A stretch of DNA of 64,000 bases from Strigamia acuminata (GCA_949358305.1 CASHSZ010000007.1:62001-126000), one strand, 5' to 3'; shown: positions 41,961 to 54,593, numbered from the stretch's first letter. The notes: generated by a model from the letters alone, not told the origin. Translations and numbers: made by a program.

Positions 41961-44900
41961 CTAACCCAACTTGACTTGTTTTAAACAATTTATGAGTTGT
42001 ACAAAATCGGTCACGTATTTTGTGTTCGGCTTGGGTCTACGTTTAGACTGTCGAACGGGAGATGGAAATCTTTTCCTCTTTTTAGACGGATTTTGAGGAG
42101 TTTCATCCTCTTTGGGAGAAATCTGAGAAGTTTCCTCCTCTTTCTCTTCAACTAAATCCTCTGTTTTCATGGATACGGGCTCATTTATTAATTCTGGAGA
42201 ATTAATAACTTGATCCGCCATCCAATCTGGAGTCGGGTGTGACTCGTTGGTGCCGACTTTCTGATCTAATGTCCATTCCTCAATCGGGTAACTTGGGATA
42301 TAAGGCATTAAATCCTGTATGTTGATCGCTTTTGCTTTCGTGTTATCAGAAAGCTTACGTAGTGTGTAGGAACCTCCGCCGAGAACAGCCGTAATTTCCC
42401 AAGGTCCATCACGTTTCTCAGCGAATCCTGCCGAAATCCCTTTATCTTTATTTGATAAAATATGTGTGGCTTTCCACACGAGATCTCCTTTGGCAAATTG
42501 ACAAATATAATATTTGTCTTTATGTAGTCGATCATGCTTTTCGTAATTCGATTGAATTTTCCGATGCATTTCGCTGTGTGCCCGTCTAATTACGTCTAAA
42601 ATGCTATAGACATAAGCTTCGGGATTCTCTTTGTCGAATTTGATGGCGTGTTTAGTAATACGCGGGTCAAATGGCAAAGGGACGATTCTTCCCGTATTAA
42701 GAATCATCGGTGAACAATTTGTTGCCTCGGACTTAGCGGTGCGCATCGCAAAGGCAAAAGAATTTAAATATTTTGGCCAGTGGGAGTGAATGTCCGAGTA
42801 TAAAGCTAACATCATCTTTAAAGTCCTGTTTGCTCGCTCTGTAATATTAGCGGCAGCGTGATATGGGCTAATGTGAGCAATATCTACGTGATTTTTTCGA
42901 CAAAAATCATTAAATATTGTCGACACGAATTGTTTGCCGTTGTCGGAGATTATTTTTTTTGGATATCCCCAACGGTGGAAAACTTCGCTCATCTTATTAA
43001 CAATGCATTCACTTGATGCAGTTGCTAGTGGGAAGACTTCAATCCATTTTGTACAATTATCAATGATTACTAAAATCCATTTTAATTGTGAACGACCGGC
43101 TGGCTTTGGTCCCATCAGGTCAATGCTTATTGTCTCCCACGGGTTGGTCATGTTGTGGGGTGTATAGCTTGCCCGATGCTTTTGGTGTTGACTAGGTTTG
43201 TATTGCTGGCAATGAGTGCAACTGCGAACGTAGTTTCGAGTGTCTTTGCTCATTCTAGGCCAGAAATACATCTTCTTTGCTCTATCTAGGGTTTTACTCA
43301 TGCCAGCGTGTCCCGTAAGTGGATGGCCATGGCATGCGAATAATGCACGTCTCACAAGAGAGCGTGGAATTACCGCCTTAAACCCATTGCCGGAGTCGTT
43401 TAACTCTTCCTCATCGGTCGGAGCAAAATAAATTAGCATAACACCTTTATTTTCTTCCGGTTCGTCGAGAGTGTAGCCACGAATCGCGTTTAACCAATGT
43501 TTATCCGTGACACGATTTTTTAATTTTTCGTCTCCTTTTAGGTAAACAAGGATTTTACTACATGCTGGATCTTTAAGCTGCGCTTCGATAATTTCGTCTC
43601 GCGTCGGCGGAACTACTTTTAGGATATCTGTTAGCGCAGTGTGTACATTTTCGTGATTACAATTGTGGACATCTATATGTCTGCAATTTTCTCTCGTACA
43701 TCCTTCTTCCTCCCCCTTTTCTCCAGAATCATGAAATCTAACCGGATTATATGATTCTGAGAAAAAATCTAAACTAAGGCCAACATTTGTAAGAAAATGT
43801 TTGCGTTCAGTTTCCGTCACTTGTAAAGATGCACACCTGTTTCCATTCCAAGTTGGATAGAAATGTGTGATTTCCTCTGGTTCGATATAATCATAATCCG
43901 GAGTGTCTAGTGCAGACAGTGGAGCGCGTGATAATGCGTCCGCTACTTGGTTCATTGCGCCACGTCTAAAAATAATTTTAAACGCGCCACATTGTATTTT
44001 TACGGCCCAACGACCAAACCTTCCGGATGGTTCCGGCGTACTCATCAACCAGCTAAGGGCTTTAGCATCGGACTCGAGAGTGAAAGTCGTGTATTCTATA
44101 TATGGGCGAAATCTCTCGATTGCCCATACAACGGCCAAACACTCCAATTCCGGCGTAGAATACCTCACTTCGGCCCCATGCAACACTCGACTGGCGTACG
44201 CGACTGCCTTTGGAACCATGATTAATTTCTGTTTCTTTTCACAGAATAACTCGACATCTTGGCAGAGTACTGCACCTAAGCCTGAATGAGAAGCATCTGT
44301 CAAAATGACAAAAGGCTTATTCATATCTGGCATGTGGAGAAGGGCTTGGTCCTTGTCACACAAAATATCTTTGATAGTTTCGAATGCAGTTGTTTGTGAA
44401 TCATCCCACACAAACTTTGCTTGATCATGCATAATATTGGTCAATGGACGAGCAATATTTGCGATGTTAGGAATAAATTTTCGGAAAAAATTTGCCAGTC
44501 CTATAAATCTCTGAATGTCTTTAGAACAAGTCGGTTTGGGAAAATTCCTTACAGCCGAGACTTTGTCCGGGTCTGGAAGAAGAGATCCCTCGGAAATTAA
44601 ATGGCCTAAAAATCGTAATGATGTTCGACCAAATTTTGACTTGTCTTTATTGATAGTTAGATTTGCGGCATCTAACTTCTCAAGTACGTCTTTAATATGT
44701 AATAAATGATTTTCCCATGTGTCAGAAAAAATAATTATATCGTCTAAATAGACCAGAGCATGTTTATATAAAGAGTCACCCAATACAGTAGTCATGAGGT
44801 GTTGAAAAGAACTAGGTGCATTACAAAGGCCAAATGGCAATCTCTTGAATTGAAATTTGCCTTTTGGGGTGTAAAAAGCAGTTTTGCTCTTATCCTCCTC

Positions 44901-46196
44901 CTCCATTTCCATCTGATGATAACCTTTAGTTAAATCAATGGACGTAAAGTACTTGGCCTGATTAGTATGATGAATTAACAGGTCAATACTTGGCATTTGA
45001 ATTGCATCAACTTCTGTGATCGCATTCAACCAGCGGTAGTCGATACATAATCGATACTTCCCGCCGGGTTTAGCCACTATGACGGGGTGACTTATATAAG
45101 GGCCAGTGGCAGGTTCGATCAACCCATCGGCCTCCAATTCCTCGACCAATTCCGTCATAATCGCCTTCTTGGCCGGATTGTACATTCTATATGGCTGGTG
45201 TTTCCAAGTAGCACCAGGTTTAAACTTGATGCTGTGCTTGGCCACCTTCGTACAGCCCAATTGGTCTCGAAATACGTTTTTTAATTTCACAAGAACGTTT
45301 ACGAGTAACTGTTTTTCTTCCGCCGAGCTGTTGCAGCCTTCAACGAGTTTTTCTGCCCAGTCAGGTGAAATGGGAGTTCCTTCACCCTGGAGATCCAAAG
45401 TCCTAATGCTTGCTAAGCAACAGTTAAGTTCAGTGGTCTCGTATGGCGCTGTCCATCCGGGCATGTCATCACAGGTGAACACAGCCCGTCGGGGATTAGG
45501 GTTTATCCCCGTTCTACGCATAAAATTGTGACCCAAAATCAACCCACATACATTCTTGTGTAGAATTATGAAGGTCATAGGTGTAACTCTCCTTTTATCG
45601 GCCCATTTGACACAAAGACAAACTTGACCGATAGGTCGGTGATCTATTCCGACCGCGCAGACACGCATTCCCCGGGGACATTCTTGTATGAATTCCACCG
45701 GAATTTCTGTGTTTGAGAGGAGTTGTACTCCAATAAAACATTGGGTGGCTCCAGAGTCCATTAGTGCGTTGTAATCCAAACCTCCAATTTGGACATTCAT
45801 ACGCGGATCATCTTTGCCACCATTAATTAATTTGCTATTGCAAAGTTTGCCAAGAAATACTTTTCGTTCTTTCTTGTTCCATTTTTCAAGTTTAAGAAGT
45901 TTTCTTAACTTGAAAACCTTGGGTACAAGCGGTTTCTTTGGTGCATTCCAACTTCCACTGAAAATACTCAAATTTTCTAGTTGGTCTGTCATGATTTTTA
46001 AATTCTCATCGACACCACCAGTGGAACTACTCGCTTTCCGACAGACAGGTACTGCTTCGTAAGAAATGACCAACGATGGTGGTTTATTCTTCGAATCATC
46101 AACATAAGGCACTGTGAGATGACTAGGCTTATGTCTTATTTTAATTTCTTTTTTATGAAAAAATAAATCATTGGACAATTCCGAGAGAGGAAACAA
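41961..46196 (-). CDS. Gypsy pol polyprotein (PR-RT-RH-IN)
   Basis: 1411 codons counted from a TTG at 46196. The frame is in fact open back through the end of gag, so it is made by -1 frameshifting and has no start codon of its own. Domains: aspartic protease ALMDSGATQCFIG (D147); RT with the LPFGLCNAPSSFQ motif and YLDD (483-486); RNase H with LTDASHSGLGAVL; integrase with the zinc-binding HGHPLTGHAG ... CTHCQQYKP, then the DDE triad in SIDLMGP, ISDNGKQF and NITERANRT. A C-terminal GPWEI/SYTLRKL segment resembles the GPY/F module, and a Lys/Arg-rich tail follows (KKRKRFPSPVRQSKRRPK), possibly a nuclear-localisation signal. All catalytic residues checked are present. Confidence 0.9.
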   Translation of the reverse strand: MFPLSELSNDLFFHKKEIKIRHKPSHLTVPYVDDSKNKPPSLVISYEAVPVCRKASSSTGGVDENLKIMTDQLENLSIFSGSWNAPKKPLVPKVFKLRKLLKLEKWNKKERKVFLGKLCNSKLINGGKDDPRMNVQIGGLDYNALMDSGATQCFIGVQLLSNTEIPVEFIQECPRGMRVCAVGIDHRPIGQVCLCVKWADKRRVTPMTFIILHKNVCGLILGHNFMRRTGINPNPRRAVFTCDDMPGWTAPYETTELNCCLASIRTLDLQGEGTPISPDWAEKLVEGCNSSAEEKQLLVNVLVKLKNVFRDQLGCTKVAKHSIKFKPGATWKHQPYRMYNPAKKAIMTELVEELEADGLIEPATGPYISHPVIVAKPGGKYRLCIDYRWLNAITEVDAIQMPSIDLLIHHTNQAKYFTSIDLTKGYHQMEMEEEDKSKTAFYTPKGKFQFKRLPFGLCNAPSSFQHLMTTVLGDSLYKHALVYLDDIIIFSDTWENHLLHIKDVLEKLDAANLTINKDKSKFGRTSLRFLGHLISEGSLLPDPDKVSAVRNFPKPTCSKDIQRFIGLANFFRKFIPNIANIARPLTNIMHDQAKFVWDDSQTTAFETIKDILCDKDQALLHMPDMNKPFVILTDASHSGLGAVLCQDVELFCEKKQKLIMVPKAVAYASRVLHGAEVRYSTPELECLAVVWAIERFRPYIEYTTFTLESDAKALSWLMSTPEPSGRFGRWAVKIQCGAFKIIFRRGAMNQVADALSRAPLSALDTPDYDYIEPEEITHFYPTWNGNRCASLQVTETERKHFLTNVGLSLDFFSESYNPVRFHDSGEKGEEEGCTRENCRHIDVHNCNHENVHTALTDILKVVPPTRDEIIEAQLKDPACSKILVYLKGDEKLKNRVTDKHWLNAIRGYTLDEPEENKGVMLIYFAPTDEEELNDSGNGFKAVIPRSLVRRALFACHGHPLTGHAGMSKTLDRAKKMYFWPRMSKDTRNYVRSCTHCQQYKPSQHQKHRASYTPHNMTNPWETISIDLMGPKPAGRSQLKWILVIIDNCTKWIEVFPLATASSECIVNKMSEVFHRWGYPKKIISDNGKQFVSTIFNDFCRKNHVDIAHISPYHAAANITERANRTLKMMLALYSDIHSHWPKYLNSFAFAMRTAKSEATNCSPMILNTGRIVPLPFDPRITKHAIKFDKENPEAYVYSILDVIRRAHSEMHRKIQSNYEKHDRLHKDKYYICQFAKGDLVWKATHILSNKDKGISAGFAEKRDGPWEITAVLGGGSYTLRKLSDNTKAKAINIQDLMPYIPSYPIEEWTLDQKVGTNESHPTPDWMADQVINSPELINEPVSMKTEDLVEEKEEETSQISPKEDETPQNPSKKRKRFPSPVRQSKRRPKPNTKYVTDFVQLINCLKQVKLG

Positions 46197-46206
46197 CTCT
46201 TTAGGC

Positions 46207-46247
46207 GGGGGTTGGGCAACTTGAACAACCCCCTGAATCAGTTTTTT
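46207..46247 (-). promoter_or_regulatory. -1 ribosomal frameshift signal between gag and pol
   Basis: The gag frame ends ACA AAA AAC TGA. A_AAA_AAC (46247-46241) is a standard slippery heptamer and the TGA follows at once. After a 7-nt spacer comes a perfect 8-bp stem, GGGGGTTG with CAACCCCC (46233-46226 with 46214-46207), loop 11 nt. Slipping back one base leads straight into the pol frame. Spacing and stem fit known -1 sites that set the Gag to Gag-Pol ratio. Confidence 0.85.
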
Positions 46248-48107
46248 GTCTCGTCGGGAGTGACTGAATCCGTGGCTGCTGGTAAATGCTTAATTAACAG
46301 GTCAACCATGTTTTTCTGGAAGTCAGTAAATTTGGAGTCTAACGTTTCTGACGTAACCCAATTTTGTTTGGGTCGTTTAAACTCGGGGTTGGGAGCAGAG
46401 TGGTTAAATCTTTTATTTGAATTTAACGAGTCTGTTTTCCCTGCTAATTTTTTGGCAAGAGCGGGACATTCTCTTTTAAAATGTCCAGGCTCGTGACAGA
46501 AAAAGCATTTTCCAGTAGTCTTTTCATACTGAGCGGCAAATAATCGCTCCATTGAACCATCGTCAGTTGAGTCGTCATTTTCCGACTCGTCTTCATCTTC
46601 AACCTCATCTTGCGTTTGTGTTAAACGTAGTGCAGTTTTAGATGGAAAAATCTTAGATTTTTCGTGAAGTTTGGGAGTAGGATGATTCTCTCGATTATCG
46701 TACTCCAACTTTGCTGCAAGTTGAGAACTTTCAAACTTAGAGCGATTTGCTCCTACATATTGTAGAATGTCATCTACTGTAAAGTCACCATACATTCCTT
46801 GTGTACATAACGCCGTGAAACTTTCTTGAGTTAGATTGTCGAATAATTGCGCACGTCCAGTTTTATCACCTGGCGGCACTTCACCTTGTTCTTGCGTATA
46901 ACGCAGAAGAAAACTATAAAGTGACTCGTCGGCTCGTTGTTTTACATTAAGAAGTCGCCTTTCTCTTGTAAGTGGGACGAGATCGAAACAATCAAGAAAA
47001 GAGGCTTCGAAAGTTCGCCAACTGTTAAAAGTATGGCGTTGCTTATGGAACCAACGTTGTGCATGGCCTAATAGTCGTCCAGGTACAGCAGTGTGTACCA
47101 TGTCGTCTAAAGGGATGCCTTTCCCGAGTGCGACAGCTTTGACGATTTCAAGGAATCGCGCAACCTCTGTCTGTTTCCCGTCAAAAATAGGAATCTCGAT
47201 TCCTTTCCCAAAATTCTGACTGGGATTACTCGGGCTTCGGATTTGACCTACTAAACCCTGAATAATTTGTTTTACATTTTCGTCCGACAAATTAGAGGCA
47301 GAGTTCGAATTGGGTGTAGACCGACTTTCTTGGTCTCTGGGTGGCGGATTTGGCTCTCCTTGAAAATTTTGATGTCTATCAGGTGGCGGTGGAGAACGCG
47401 AATTATTTCGTCGGTGGAAATTATTGTTATAATTTCCCCCTCCACCAGCGTGAGATTCGTCACTACTCGAGTTAGGATCGGAGTCACGAGGATCACCAGG
47501 AGCTCCGGGAAATCGTTGATTTCTCGGCGGAGCTCGTCCACCTTGAGAGCGGGAATTTCTATAATTCCTAAAATCTCCATCAGATTGGGTGTGAGATTGA
47601 AAATTTTGATAATTCTCATTTCTCCCCCTTGGTTGGACCGACAGATTAGTTCGAGGCTGTGGAACTCTGAAAGAATCATTCAAATTCCCAGTGGGAGCGG
47701 GTAAATTATTATTTACTGCCGTCGCACTTGGCAAATTTCGGGAAATTGGCGCAGAAATATTTCCTTGTCCGGAATTTCCCATTCTTTCGGCCGAATTCGA
47801 TCGCCAAGAGCTAGCTGGTAACTGAATCGAAGGTTGAACAGATAGTGAAGAATTTAACTGCCCATTGTCGTCACGAGCAACATTCATTCGCCATCCAGGC
47901 AATTGCTGGTAACGATATGTGGCCGGTGAACGAGGGCCAGTTCGATCTACAGAAACACTTCGTTCGTTGGTTACAACTACATCGGGAGTAATTACACGAT
48001 TTCTCTCGTGATGATTATTCGCCGTGTATTGTTGAGCTTCGCACAAAGAGGAAAACTGCGTCACTTCCAATTGGTAATGGCGACAGTAAACTTCTAAATC
48101 ATGCGGG
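46238..48107 (-). CDS. Gypsy gag, 3' part
   Basis: The frame runs from the BEL junction (48107) to the TGA at 46238. It encodes a Gln/Asn/Arg/Pro-rich linker, a capsid-like region (about 47250-46750, with GRLLGHAQRWFHKQRHTFNSW and the later RADESLYSFLLRYTQEQGE) and a CCHC zinc knuckle, CFFCHEPGHFKREC, near 46465-46506. Gag packages the element RNA. The frame appears to start within the BEL LTR only because the insertion happens to be open; the true start of gag is at 54777. The reading frames on the two sides of the insertion agree once one target duplication is discounted. Confidence 0.85.
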
Positions 48108-48685
48108 TGTGAAAATCGAGTGATTTTACGCGTGATATAAACTATTATTTGAATTGCTATTCTCATTTTTGAATTGTTGTTATCTTTTATATTTCAATGT
48201 GTTGATTTGTCTTGTGGTTTTAGTTGTTATTTGTGTTTCATTTACATTGCTTTATCATTGTATATTTTTATTGATAATTTACCATTTTATTAGATTGAAT
48301 AGTTTAATATTGTTGTAATATTTCTTATTTTAATGCTTCAATATATTTGTATTTCTTATTTGAGTGTTTGACCTGTTCCTCATTTGTAGTACCTTGCCCT
48401 GTTAATCCCTTAATTGGTGTGGGTTTTTCCTACCTCTTGAGCGCCGTCTCATTGGCGCTCTGAACGCGTCATCCACATTCCTCTACCCCTTTTCCCATTG
48501 TGTTGAAAATAGAATAAACTTTTAGTGTACTTTTTACCTCTAAAACGTGTGGTTGTGCTTTTACTTTGCTCCAACGCCATCTTTGAATTTCAACACAACC
48601 TCAACTTTATCCATCATTTGTATCCAGGAACTTTTAGAAACTTGTTGCTAAGTTTGTATTATTTTTATCTTATGCAAATTTAACA
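48108..48685 (+). mobile_element. BEL 5' LTR
   Basis: 578 bp, starting TGTGAAAATCGAG and ending TTTAACA. It contains an AATAAA at about 48511 and would drive the polyprotein at 48741. Its first ~60 bp happen to be open in the gag frame of the host Gypsy element. Confidence 0.92.
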
Positions 48686-48686
48686 T

Positions 48687-48704
48687 TGGTGCCGAAACCC
48701 GGGA
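48687..48704 (+). promoter_or_regulatory. BEL primer-binding site (tRNA-Phe type)
   Basis: TGGTGCCGAAACCCGGGA begins 1 nt after the LTR. It is the complement of the 3' end of animal tRNA-Phe (...TCCCGGGTTTCGGCA plus CCA), as far as I recall that tRNA. Confidence 0.8.
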
Positions 48705-48740
48705 GCTACTTAATTTCCCATCTAATCCAAATTATTCAAA

Positions 48741-51700
48741 ATGGTGAGAGTATTTGAGCTGAAGAACAGGGCGTTCCGAGCGGCCATATTGGTCACCGAG
48801 ACGCTCTTAACCACAATAACCGCCGCGCTGACCGGACGAGCAGCGATACCGCAAGCCACGATTGAACTGTGGATGCAGCAGCTCGAGCAGAAACACAAAC
48901 GAGCTCAAACAACGTTCGACGCCACCTTGGATCAAGCCAAATCTGATCAGGAAATCGACACCACGGTGCAGGCACTCGACGCGTTGGAGGACCGTTTGGC
49001 AGCAGCAAGAGCGGAGTTAGCAAGGTACATTCAAACATATTTTCCACCTTTACCGCCCCAAAACTTGCGACCGGACGCGGAGGCGCAACCGACGGCGAAC
49101 ATCGACGCACTAGCGGCGGCCATTACCGCAGCAGTGTCGGCGGCGACGCCACGAGTGACCCCAACAAACGGCCAGCCATTCATCAAACGCAAACCGCTGG
49201 AGATTCCCAAATTCGACGGGCGCAAACCTGAGGAGTGGGGAGGATTTTGGAAAACATTTTCCATTCAGGTTGGCGACGACGAGCAACTGGATGCAACACA
49301 TAAACTGTTGCATTTGAGGACATATTTGGTAGGAGACGCGTTAGATGACATCAAAGCGTTGGAGATTACAGCTGGCAATTATAATACTGCGGTCACACGC
49401 CTACAAAAAAAATATGGCGACAAGATCGTGCTTGAAAACAAATATTTGTCAAATTTAATTAACCTACCTTTAGTCAACAGCGATCGAGATAGGATGGGGC
49501 TCCAGAAACTGCACAGACACGTAGAAATCAACATCGAGAATTTGGCGAACATCGAGGTACCATTGGCCGAAATTCAGCGTACCATTTTCCCCGTGCTGTC
49601 GTCCGCCATACCACGCAACGTGATTATGGAGTACGACAAAGACTGCGACGGAGAGAGGTCGGTAACGAGGCTAATGGATTGGCTGAGCAGTTACATCGCT
49701 AAACACGCCAAATACGACATGATGAAAACTCAAACAAAACCTGATGCAGCAACAAACAAATCGTCATTCACGGATAACGCCCACAACAATAAGGGAAAAT
49801 TCAAACGAAAAGAAAAGGAGCCTCGATCTGGATCAGCGTCACAACTTTCGGTAATAATAATAAAATGCCAATTTTGTGATTCCACAGAACACAACCGAAA
49901 GCGATGTCCACTCTCGATGGAAGAGAGACGTAAAAAGTTGCAAAAAAAGGGAATTTGCTTGCGATGCTTGGGAAAAGCACCCCACAAAACTGAGGAGTGC
50001 AGGACTCGCATGAAATGCTACAGCTGCGAGGGAGCGCACCACACACACGTGTGCGACACGCCAAAATCTACGGAGGTCGTCGAGGGAGTCACCCATTCGA
50101 ACTCAGTAGTCACCACCTGTCCTCCCAAGTCCGAATTTTTGATGGTCCAGATGGTGAAAATGGCCGGACCAAAACTGTCGACGTCGGGAGTGTGTTATAT
50201 CGACGGGGGAGCTCAACGCACATTCATACGGTCCGAATTGGTAAAAAAACTGAACTTAAAAATTTTAGGGACAGAAACCATCAACTTGGCCGTGTTTGGA
50301 CAAGAGCCGAAGTCAGAAATACGCAACAGAGTCGAATTAACTCTCAGCCCCGCCAATTCGAAGTCACCAGCTGTCACAATCGAGGCCATTGAAACTGCCC
50401 ACGTCACGTCCACGCCCGGAGAGCAGCCAAATGCGCAACTTAAAGCCGAACTACATCGAAGAAAAATCGAGGTGGCCTGTAAACAAGTCGCATTGCATTC
50501 GAAGGAAGTGGACCTATTAATTGGAGTAGACCATTACTGGCGTGTAATGACAGGCCAAACGGAATTTTTGGAGGAGAATTTGATTGCAGTAAAGACCAAA
50601 TTCGGTTGGACACTGCACGGACAGACCACGAATGGGACAAGAGTCATTGCTGCGCCGGTAAGAATTAACAAAATTACGCTTACCCCATCGACAGATGACC
50701 TTTTACGCCGGATGTGGGAACTGGAACCGATTGGAGTGCGCCACGAGTCGGTCGAAGACAGCGACGACGCTGAAACGCTGCAGAAGTTCGAAAAAACTAT
50801 CAAATGGACGGGTTCAAAGTATTCCGTGGAACTGCCGTGGATCGTGGACACCAACGAGCTCGACGACAATTATCGAGGAGCAGAACAACGCATCATGTCG
50901 CTGATTCGTCGCTTCCGAAAACAACCAAACCTCTACTTAGAATATAAAAAGGTTATCGACGAGCAGTTGAAAATGGGAATTGTCGAAGAAATTCCGAACC
51001 AAACTTCGACAGGGCCGGTCTACTACATGCCACATAGTCCAGTGATCAAAGAGGAACGAATTACCACAAAGTTGCGAGTCGTATTTGATGCATCATCACA
51101 CCGAAAAGGCCACCTTTCCTTGAACGATTGCCTATCAAAAGGTATAAACTTTCTACCTTCACTAATTTTCGTATTGTTAGGATTTCGTCTTGGGAGAGTG
51201 GCCATGATGGGTGACATTAAAAAGGCATTTCACATGATCGAGATCGCTCTAAAGGACCGCGACGCAACGAGATTTTTCTGGATTGATGAGTGCTGGGACG
51301 GTATAGGAAAGGCATTGTTAAAAGTATTGCGACAAACTCGAGTGTTATTTGGCGCCACACCAAGCCCATTTTTGTTGAGCGCCACCATTCGACATCACTT
51401 GCGCAAATACGAGAAGAAATATCCAGAAACTGTAAAACTGTTGTTAAAGTGCCTGTACGTGGACGACTTCATCTCATCCCTCAAAACCGTCGCTCAAGCA
51501 CTGGTAACATTTCGCCAGTCTAACCTGATTTTTACAGAAGCCGGCATGGAACTCGCCAAGTGGCAAACCAACTCACCGGAACTCAGAGCCAAATTTCGCG
51601 AGGAATGCCCCTCTGACACACTGCTGACATCAGATGAAGATACAAAAGTGCTGGGAATCAGATGGAATCCAAACTCGGACGAATTGGGACTGGCGGTGGA

Positions 51701-54020
51701 GAAAACTTGCTCACCTTACCAAAAAGCGACAAAGAGGGAGGTAATAAAATTAACAGCGCAAATTTTCGACCCCTTAGGATTTGCCACACCATTCACCGTG
51801 ACAGCACGCATGTTTTTCCAGTCCCTATGGCTCAGGAATTTGCCATGGGACGACGAATTAGACATCGAGTTGCGCGCTGATTGGAAGAAATGGACCGACC
51901 AAATTCCCACTCTGAAAAATATTGCAATTCCACGATGGTTGGGATTGGACGAATTTGACCAATGCGAAGTACACATATTCTGCGACGCGAGTCCGAAGGC
52001 ATATGGGGCGGTGGCATACATCCAGAACTCTAATGGTGATTTGATTGAGACTAATTTCATTTTATCAAAGTGTCGTGTAGCTCCTGTCAAACCACTTACG
52101 CTGCCACGACTCGAACTCATGGGAGCACTGGTTGCTGTACGCCTCGCCGATCAAATCAAGGAACTGGTGACGCCAAACGAGATATTTTTTTGGACGGATT
52201 CGCAGATTTGTCTGCATTGGATAAAAAACACGTCCAAACGACCGCCAACCTTCGTGCACAATCGGGTACTGGAGATAAGAGAGAAGTCAAGAGTAGACGA
52301 GTGGAGACACGTGCCAGGCGTCGAAAATCCTGCCGACCGCCTGACAAGAGGAATGGACGCAGAGGCGATGATTGTCGAGCGACTTTGGTGGAAGGGACCA
52401 GACTGGCTGCGCGGAAGTCGTCAGGATTGGCCAAACCTACCGACAGAGACGGTCGAAGAACCGGACGAGATGACTGAAATCCACGTCGAGGCGGTACAGA
52501 CGACAATAACTAATGTTTTTCCGTTTGCCAAGTTTGGATCGCTTTCAAAGGCTATCCGAACGTTGGCATGGGTTTTCAGATTCGCTGACAACGCTGGGAA
52601 GCGACAACAAGACGCCAACCAGCGAGGTCGAGGTCCATTGGTCGCAACTGAGTTGAAACGCGCGAGATTCGGCCTAATTCGAATCGCGCAAGCAGAGGTT
52701 TATGGCCAGGAAATAAACCAATTGAGGGATGGAAAACAAATTCAGAGGGATTCGAAATTGCGAGACCTGAATCCACAGCTGAACGATATGGGGTTGATTG
52801 AACTGCAAACTCGACTGCAAAAATCACGAGATTTGCACACAGCTGTGCAACCTTTGATTTTACCTCCAAACCATAAACTCACGAAATTAATTTTACAACA
52901 CTCTCATTTACAGGTCCTTCATTGCGGATTGACAGCCACATTGTCGAAATTTCGAGACTTATACTGGACACCATCCGCAAGGAGGACCTTAAAATCGATT
53001 TTGGACAAATGCGTCGTCTGCAAAAAGATTCAAGGACGGTTGATGCGAGAAGTGCCAGGCCCCCTCCCAGCAGACAGGACGACTAAGTGCCAACCATTCG
53101 CGGTTACTGGGGTCGATTTTGCTGGACCGATAATAATAAAGGGACGAACAACCAAAGCTTACATAGCCCTTTTCACGTGTGCAACCATTCGAGCGGTCCA
53201 TTTGGAACTGGTTCCCTCATTGTCAACAACAGACTTTTTGGGAGCTTTTGAACGATTCATCAGTCGTAGAGGCCTCCCAAAGACGATGTACAGCGACAAC
53301 GGGTCCACCTTTCGCCGCGCTCATTTAGAACTTTCATCTCTTTTACGCTCCACCAAAGACGAGGCGTTCCAAAATTATCTGGCTCAAAAGGGAATAGAGT
53401 GGAAGTTCATCGTGGAAAATGCACCATGGTGGGGAGGGTTTTGGGAGAGGATGGTACAGACAGTTAAACGTTGCTTGAAAAAAGTAATCGGATCTGCACA
53501 CCTCAACTTTTATCAATTTGGAACTTTCTTGGCACAGACGGAAGCGGTCATCAACCGTAGGCCCATCACATACGTGTACGAGAAGCCAAGCGAAGCCGAA
53601 CCACTTACTCCAGCACATTTCTTGACGGGAATCATGCAAACGCACTTGCCGGATTCAGGGTCGACTGAAATACTCGAACCGACTCAAAAGGAATTCGTTC
53701 GACAGTGGCAATATCAACAACGCATGTTGTCAACATTTTGGTCACGCTGGTCCCGTGAATATTTAAAGGACCTGAAGGTGCAAACGGGAAAATCAGACAA
53801 ACGTGAGCTGCAAATTGACGACGTTGTGATAATTGAGGAGCAATTTAAACCCCGTTTGAAATGGAAGATGGGGAGAGTGGTCGAAGTCAGACGAGGTCGC
53901 GATGACAAAGTTAGGTCATGTGAACTCGTGCTCGCGGATGGGGGAAAATTACGTCGACCAGTTCAACGTCTCGTGCGTTTGGAAGTGGGGTCAGACATCC
54001 CCTCCCCGCCGGCAGTGTGA
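48741..54020 (+). CDS. BEL/Pao Gag-Pol polyprotein, 1759 aa
   Basis: ATG 36 bp after the primer-binding site; the TGA lies in the first bases of the 3' LTR. Order: a gag-like region (DUF1759 type; [17 protein letters not shown]), three CCHC-like knuckles ([42 protein letters not shown]), an aspartic protease ([11 protein letters not shown]488; the usual second residue is S or T), RT ([28 protein letters not shown] at 906-909), RNase H ([16 protein letters not shown]), an integrase zinc domain ([10 protein letters not shown] ... CVVCKKIQG), the catalytic DDE ([28 protein letters not shown]) and a C-terminal DUF5641-like module. Length is typical of a full BEL element with gag and pol in a single frame. 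No env is present. Confidence 0.95.
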   Translation: MVRVFELKNRAFRAAILVTETLLTTITAALTGRAAIPQATIELWMQQLEQKHKRAQTTFDATLDQAKSDQEIDTTVQALDALEDRLAAARAELARYIQTYFPPLPPQNLRPDAEAQPTANIDALAAAITAAVSAATPRVTPTNGQPFIKRKPLEIPKFDGRKPEEWGGFWKTFSIQVGDDEQLDATHKLLHLRTYLVGDALDDIKALEITAGNYNTAVTRLQKKYGDKIVLENKYLSNLINLPLVNSDRDRMGLQKLHRHVEINIENLANIEVPLAEIQRTIFPVLSSAIPRNVIMEYDKDCDGERSVTRLMDWLSSYIAKHAKYDMMKTQTKPDAATNKSSFTDNAHNNKGKFKRKEKEPRSGSASQLSVIIIKCQFCDSTEHNRKRCPLSMEERRKKLQKKGICLRCLGKAPHKTEECRTRMKCYSCEGAHHTHVCDTPKSTEVVEGVTHSNSVVTTCPPKSEFLMVQMVKMAGPKLSTSGVCYIDGGAQRTFIRSELVKKLNLKILGTETINLAVFGQEPKSEIRNRVELTLSPANSKSPAVTIEAIETAHVTSTPGEQPNAQLKAELHRRKIEVACKQVALHSKEVDLLIGVDHYWRVMTGQTEFLEENLIAVKTKFGWTLHGQTTNGTRVIAAPVRINKITLTPSTDDLLRRMWELEPIGVRHESVEDSDDAETLQKFEKTIKWTGSKYSVELPWIVDTNELDDNYRGAEQRIMSLIRRFRKQPNLYLEYKKVIDEQLKMGIVEEIPNQTSTGPVYYMPHSPVIKEERITTKLRVVFDASSHRKGHLSLNDCLSKGINFLPSLIFVLLGFRLGRVAMMGDIKKAFHMIEIALKDRDATRFFWIDECWDGIGKALLKVLRQTRVLFGATPSPFLLSATIRHHLRKYEKKYPETVKLLLKCLYVDDFISSLKTVAQALVTFRQSNLIFTEAGMELAKWQTNSPELRAKFREECPSDTLLTSDEDTKVLGIRWNPNSDELGLAVEKTCSPYQKATKREVIKLTAQIFDPLGFATPFTVTARMFFQSLWLRNLPWDDELDIELRADWKKWTDQIPTLKNIAIPRWLGLDEFDQCEVHIFCDASPKAYGAVAYIQNSNGDLIETNFILSKCRVAPVKPLTLPRLELMGALVAVRLADQIKELVTPNEIFFWTDSQICLHWIKNTSKRPPTFVHNRVLEIREKSRVDEWRHVPGVENPADRLTRGMDAEAMIVERLWWKGPDWLRGSRQDWPNLPTETVEEPDEMTEIHVEAVQTTITNVFPFAKFGSLSKAIRTLAWVFRFADNAGKRQQDANQRGRGPLVATELKRARFGLIRIAQAEVYGQEINQLRDGKQIQRDSKLRDLNPQLNDMGLIELQTRLQKSRDLHTAVQPLILPPNHKLTKLILQHSHLQVLHCGLTATLSKFRDLYWTPSARRTLKSILDKCVVCKKIQGRLMREVPGPLPADRTTKCQPFAVTGVDFAGPIIIKGRTTKAYIALFTCATIRAVHLELVPSLSTTDFLGAFERFISRRGLPKTMYSDNGSTFRRAHLELSSLLRSTKDEAFQNYLAQKGIEWKFIVENAPWWGGFWERMVQTVKRCLKKVIGSAHLNFYQFGTFLAQTEAVINRRPITYVYEKPSEAEPLTPAHFLTGIMQTHLPDSGSTEILEPTQKEFVRQWQYQQRMLSTFWSRWSREYLKDLKVQTGKSDKRELQIDDVVIIEEQFKPRLKWKMGRVVEVRRGRDDKVRSCELVLADGGKLRRPVQRLVRLEVGSDIPSPPAV

Positions 54021-54593
54021 AAATCGAGTGATTTTACGCGTGATATAAACTATTATTTGAATTGCTATTCTCATTTTTGAATTGTTGTTATCTTTTATAT
54101 TTCAATGTGTTGATTTGTCTTGTGGTTTTAGTTGTTATTTGTGTTTCATTTACATTGCTTTATCATTGTATATTTTTATTGATAATTTACCATTTTATTA
54201 GATTGAATAGTTTAATATTGTTGTAATATTTCTTATTTTAATGCTTCAATATATTTGTATTTCTTATTTGAGTGTTTGACCTGTTCCTCATTTGTAGTAC
54301 CTTGCCCTGTTAATCCCTTAATTGGTGTGGGTTTTTCCTACCTCTTGAGCGCCGTCTCATTGGCGCTCTGAACGCGTCATCCACATTCCTCTACCCCTTT
54401 TCCCATTGTGTTGAAAATAGAATAAACTTTTAGTGTACTTTTTACCTCTAAAACGTGTGGTTGTGCTTTTACTTTGCTCCAACGCCATCTTTGAATTTCA
54501 ACACAACCTCAACTTTATCCATCATTTGTATCCAGGAACTTTTAGAAACTTGTTGCTAAGTTTGTATTATTTTTATCTTATGCAAATTTAACA
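54016..54593 (+). mobile_element. BEL 3' LTR
   Basis: Matches the 5' LTR base for base as far as I compared. It begins TGTGAAAATCGAG and ends TTTAACA, then the GCGGG duplication. Confidence 0.92.

Larger units (their letters stand above)
48108..54593 (+). mobile_element. complete BEL/Pao retrotransposon
   Basis: 6486 bp with two 578-bp LTRs that look identical by eye. The GCGGG target duplication is at 48103-48107 and 54594-54598, 5 bp as usual for BEL/Pao. It has a primer-binding site, one intact polyprotein ORF, and insertion in reverse orientation into the gag gene of a Gypsy element. Equal LTRs mean a recent insertion, and all parts needed for activity seem present. Confidence 0.95.

Noticed and set aside
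48793-53908. Many 60-135-codon frames on both strands across the BEL ORF
   Set aside because: Antisense or shifted-frame shadows of the 1759-aa polyprotein.
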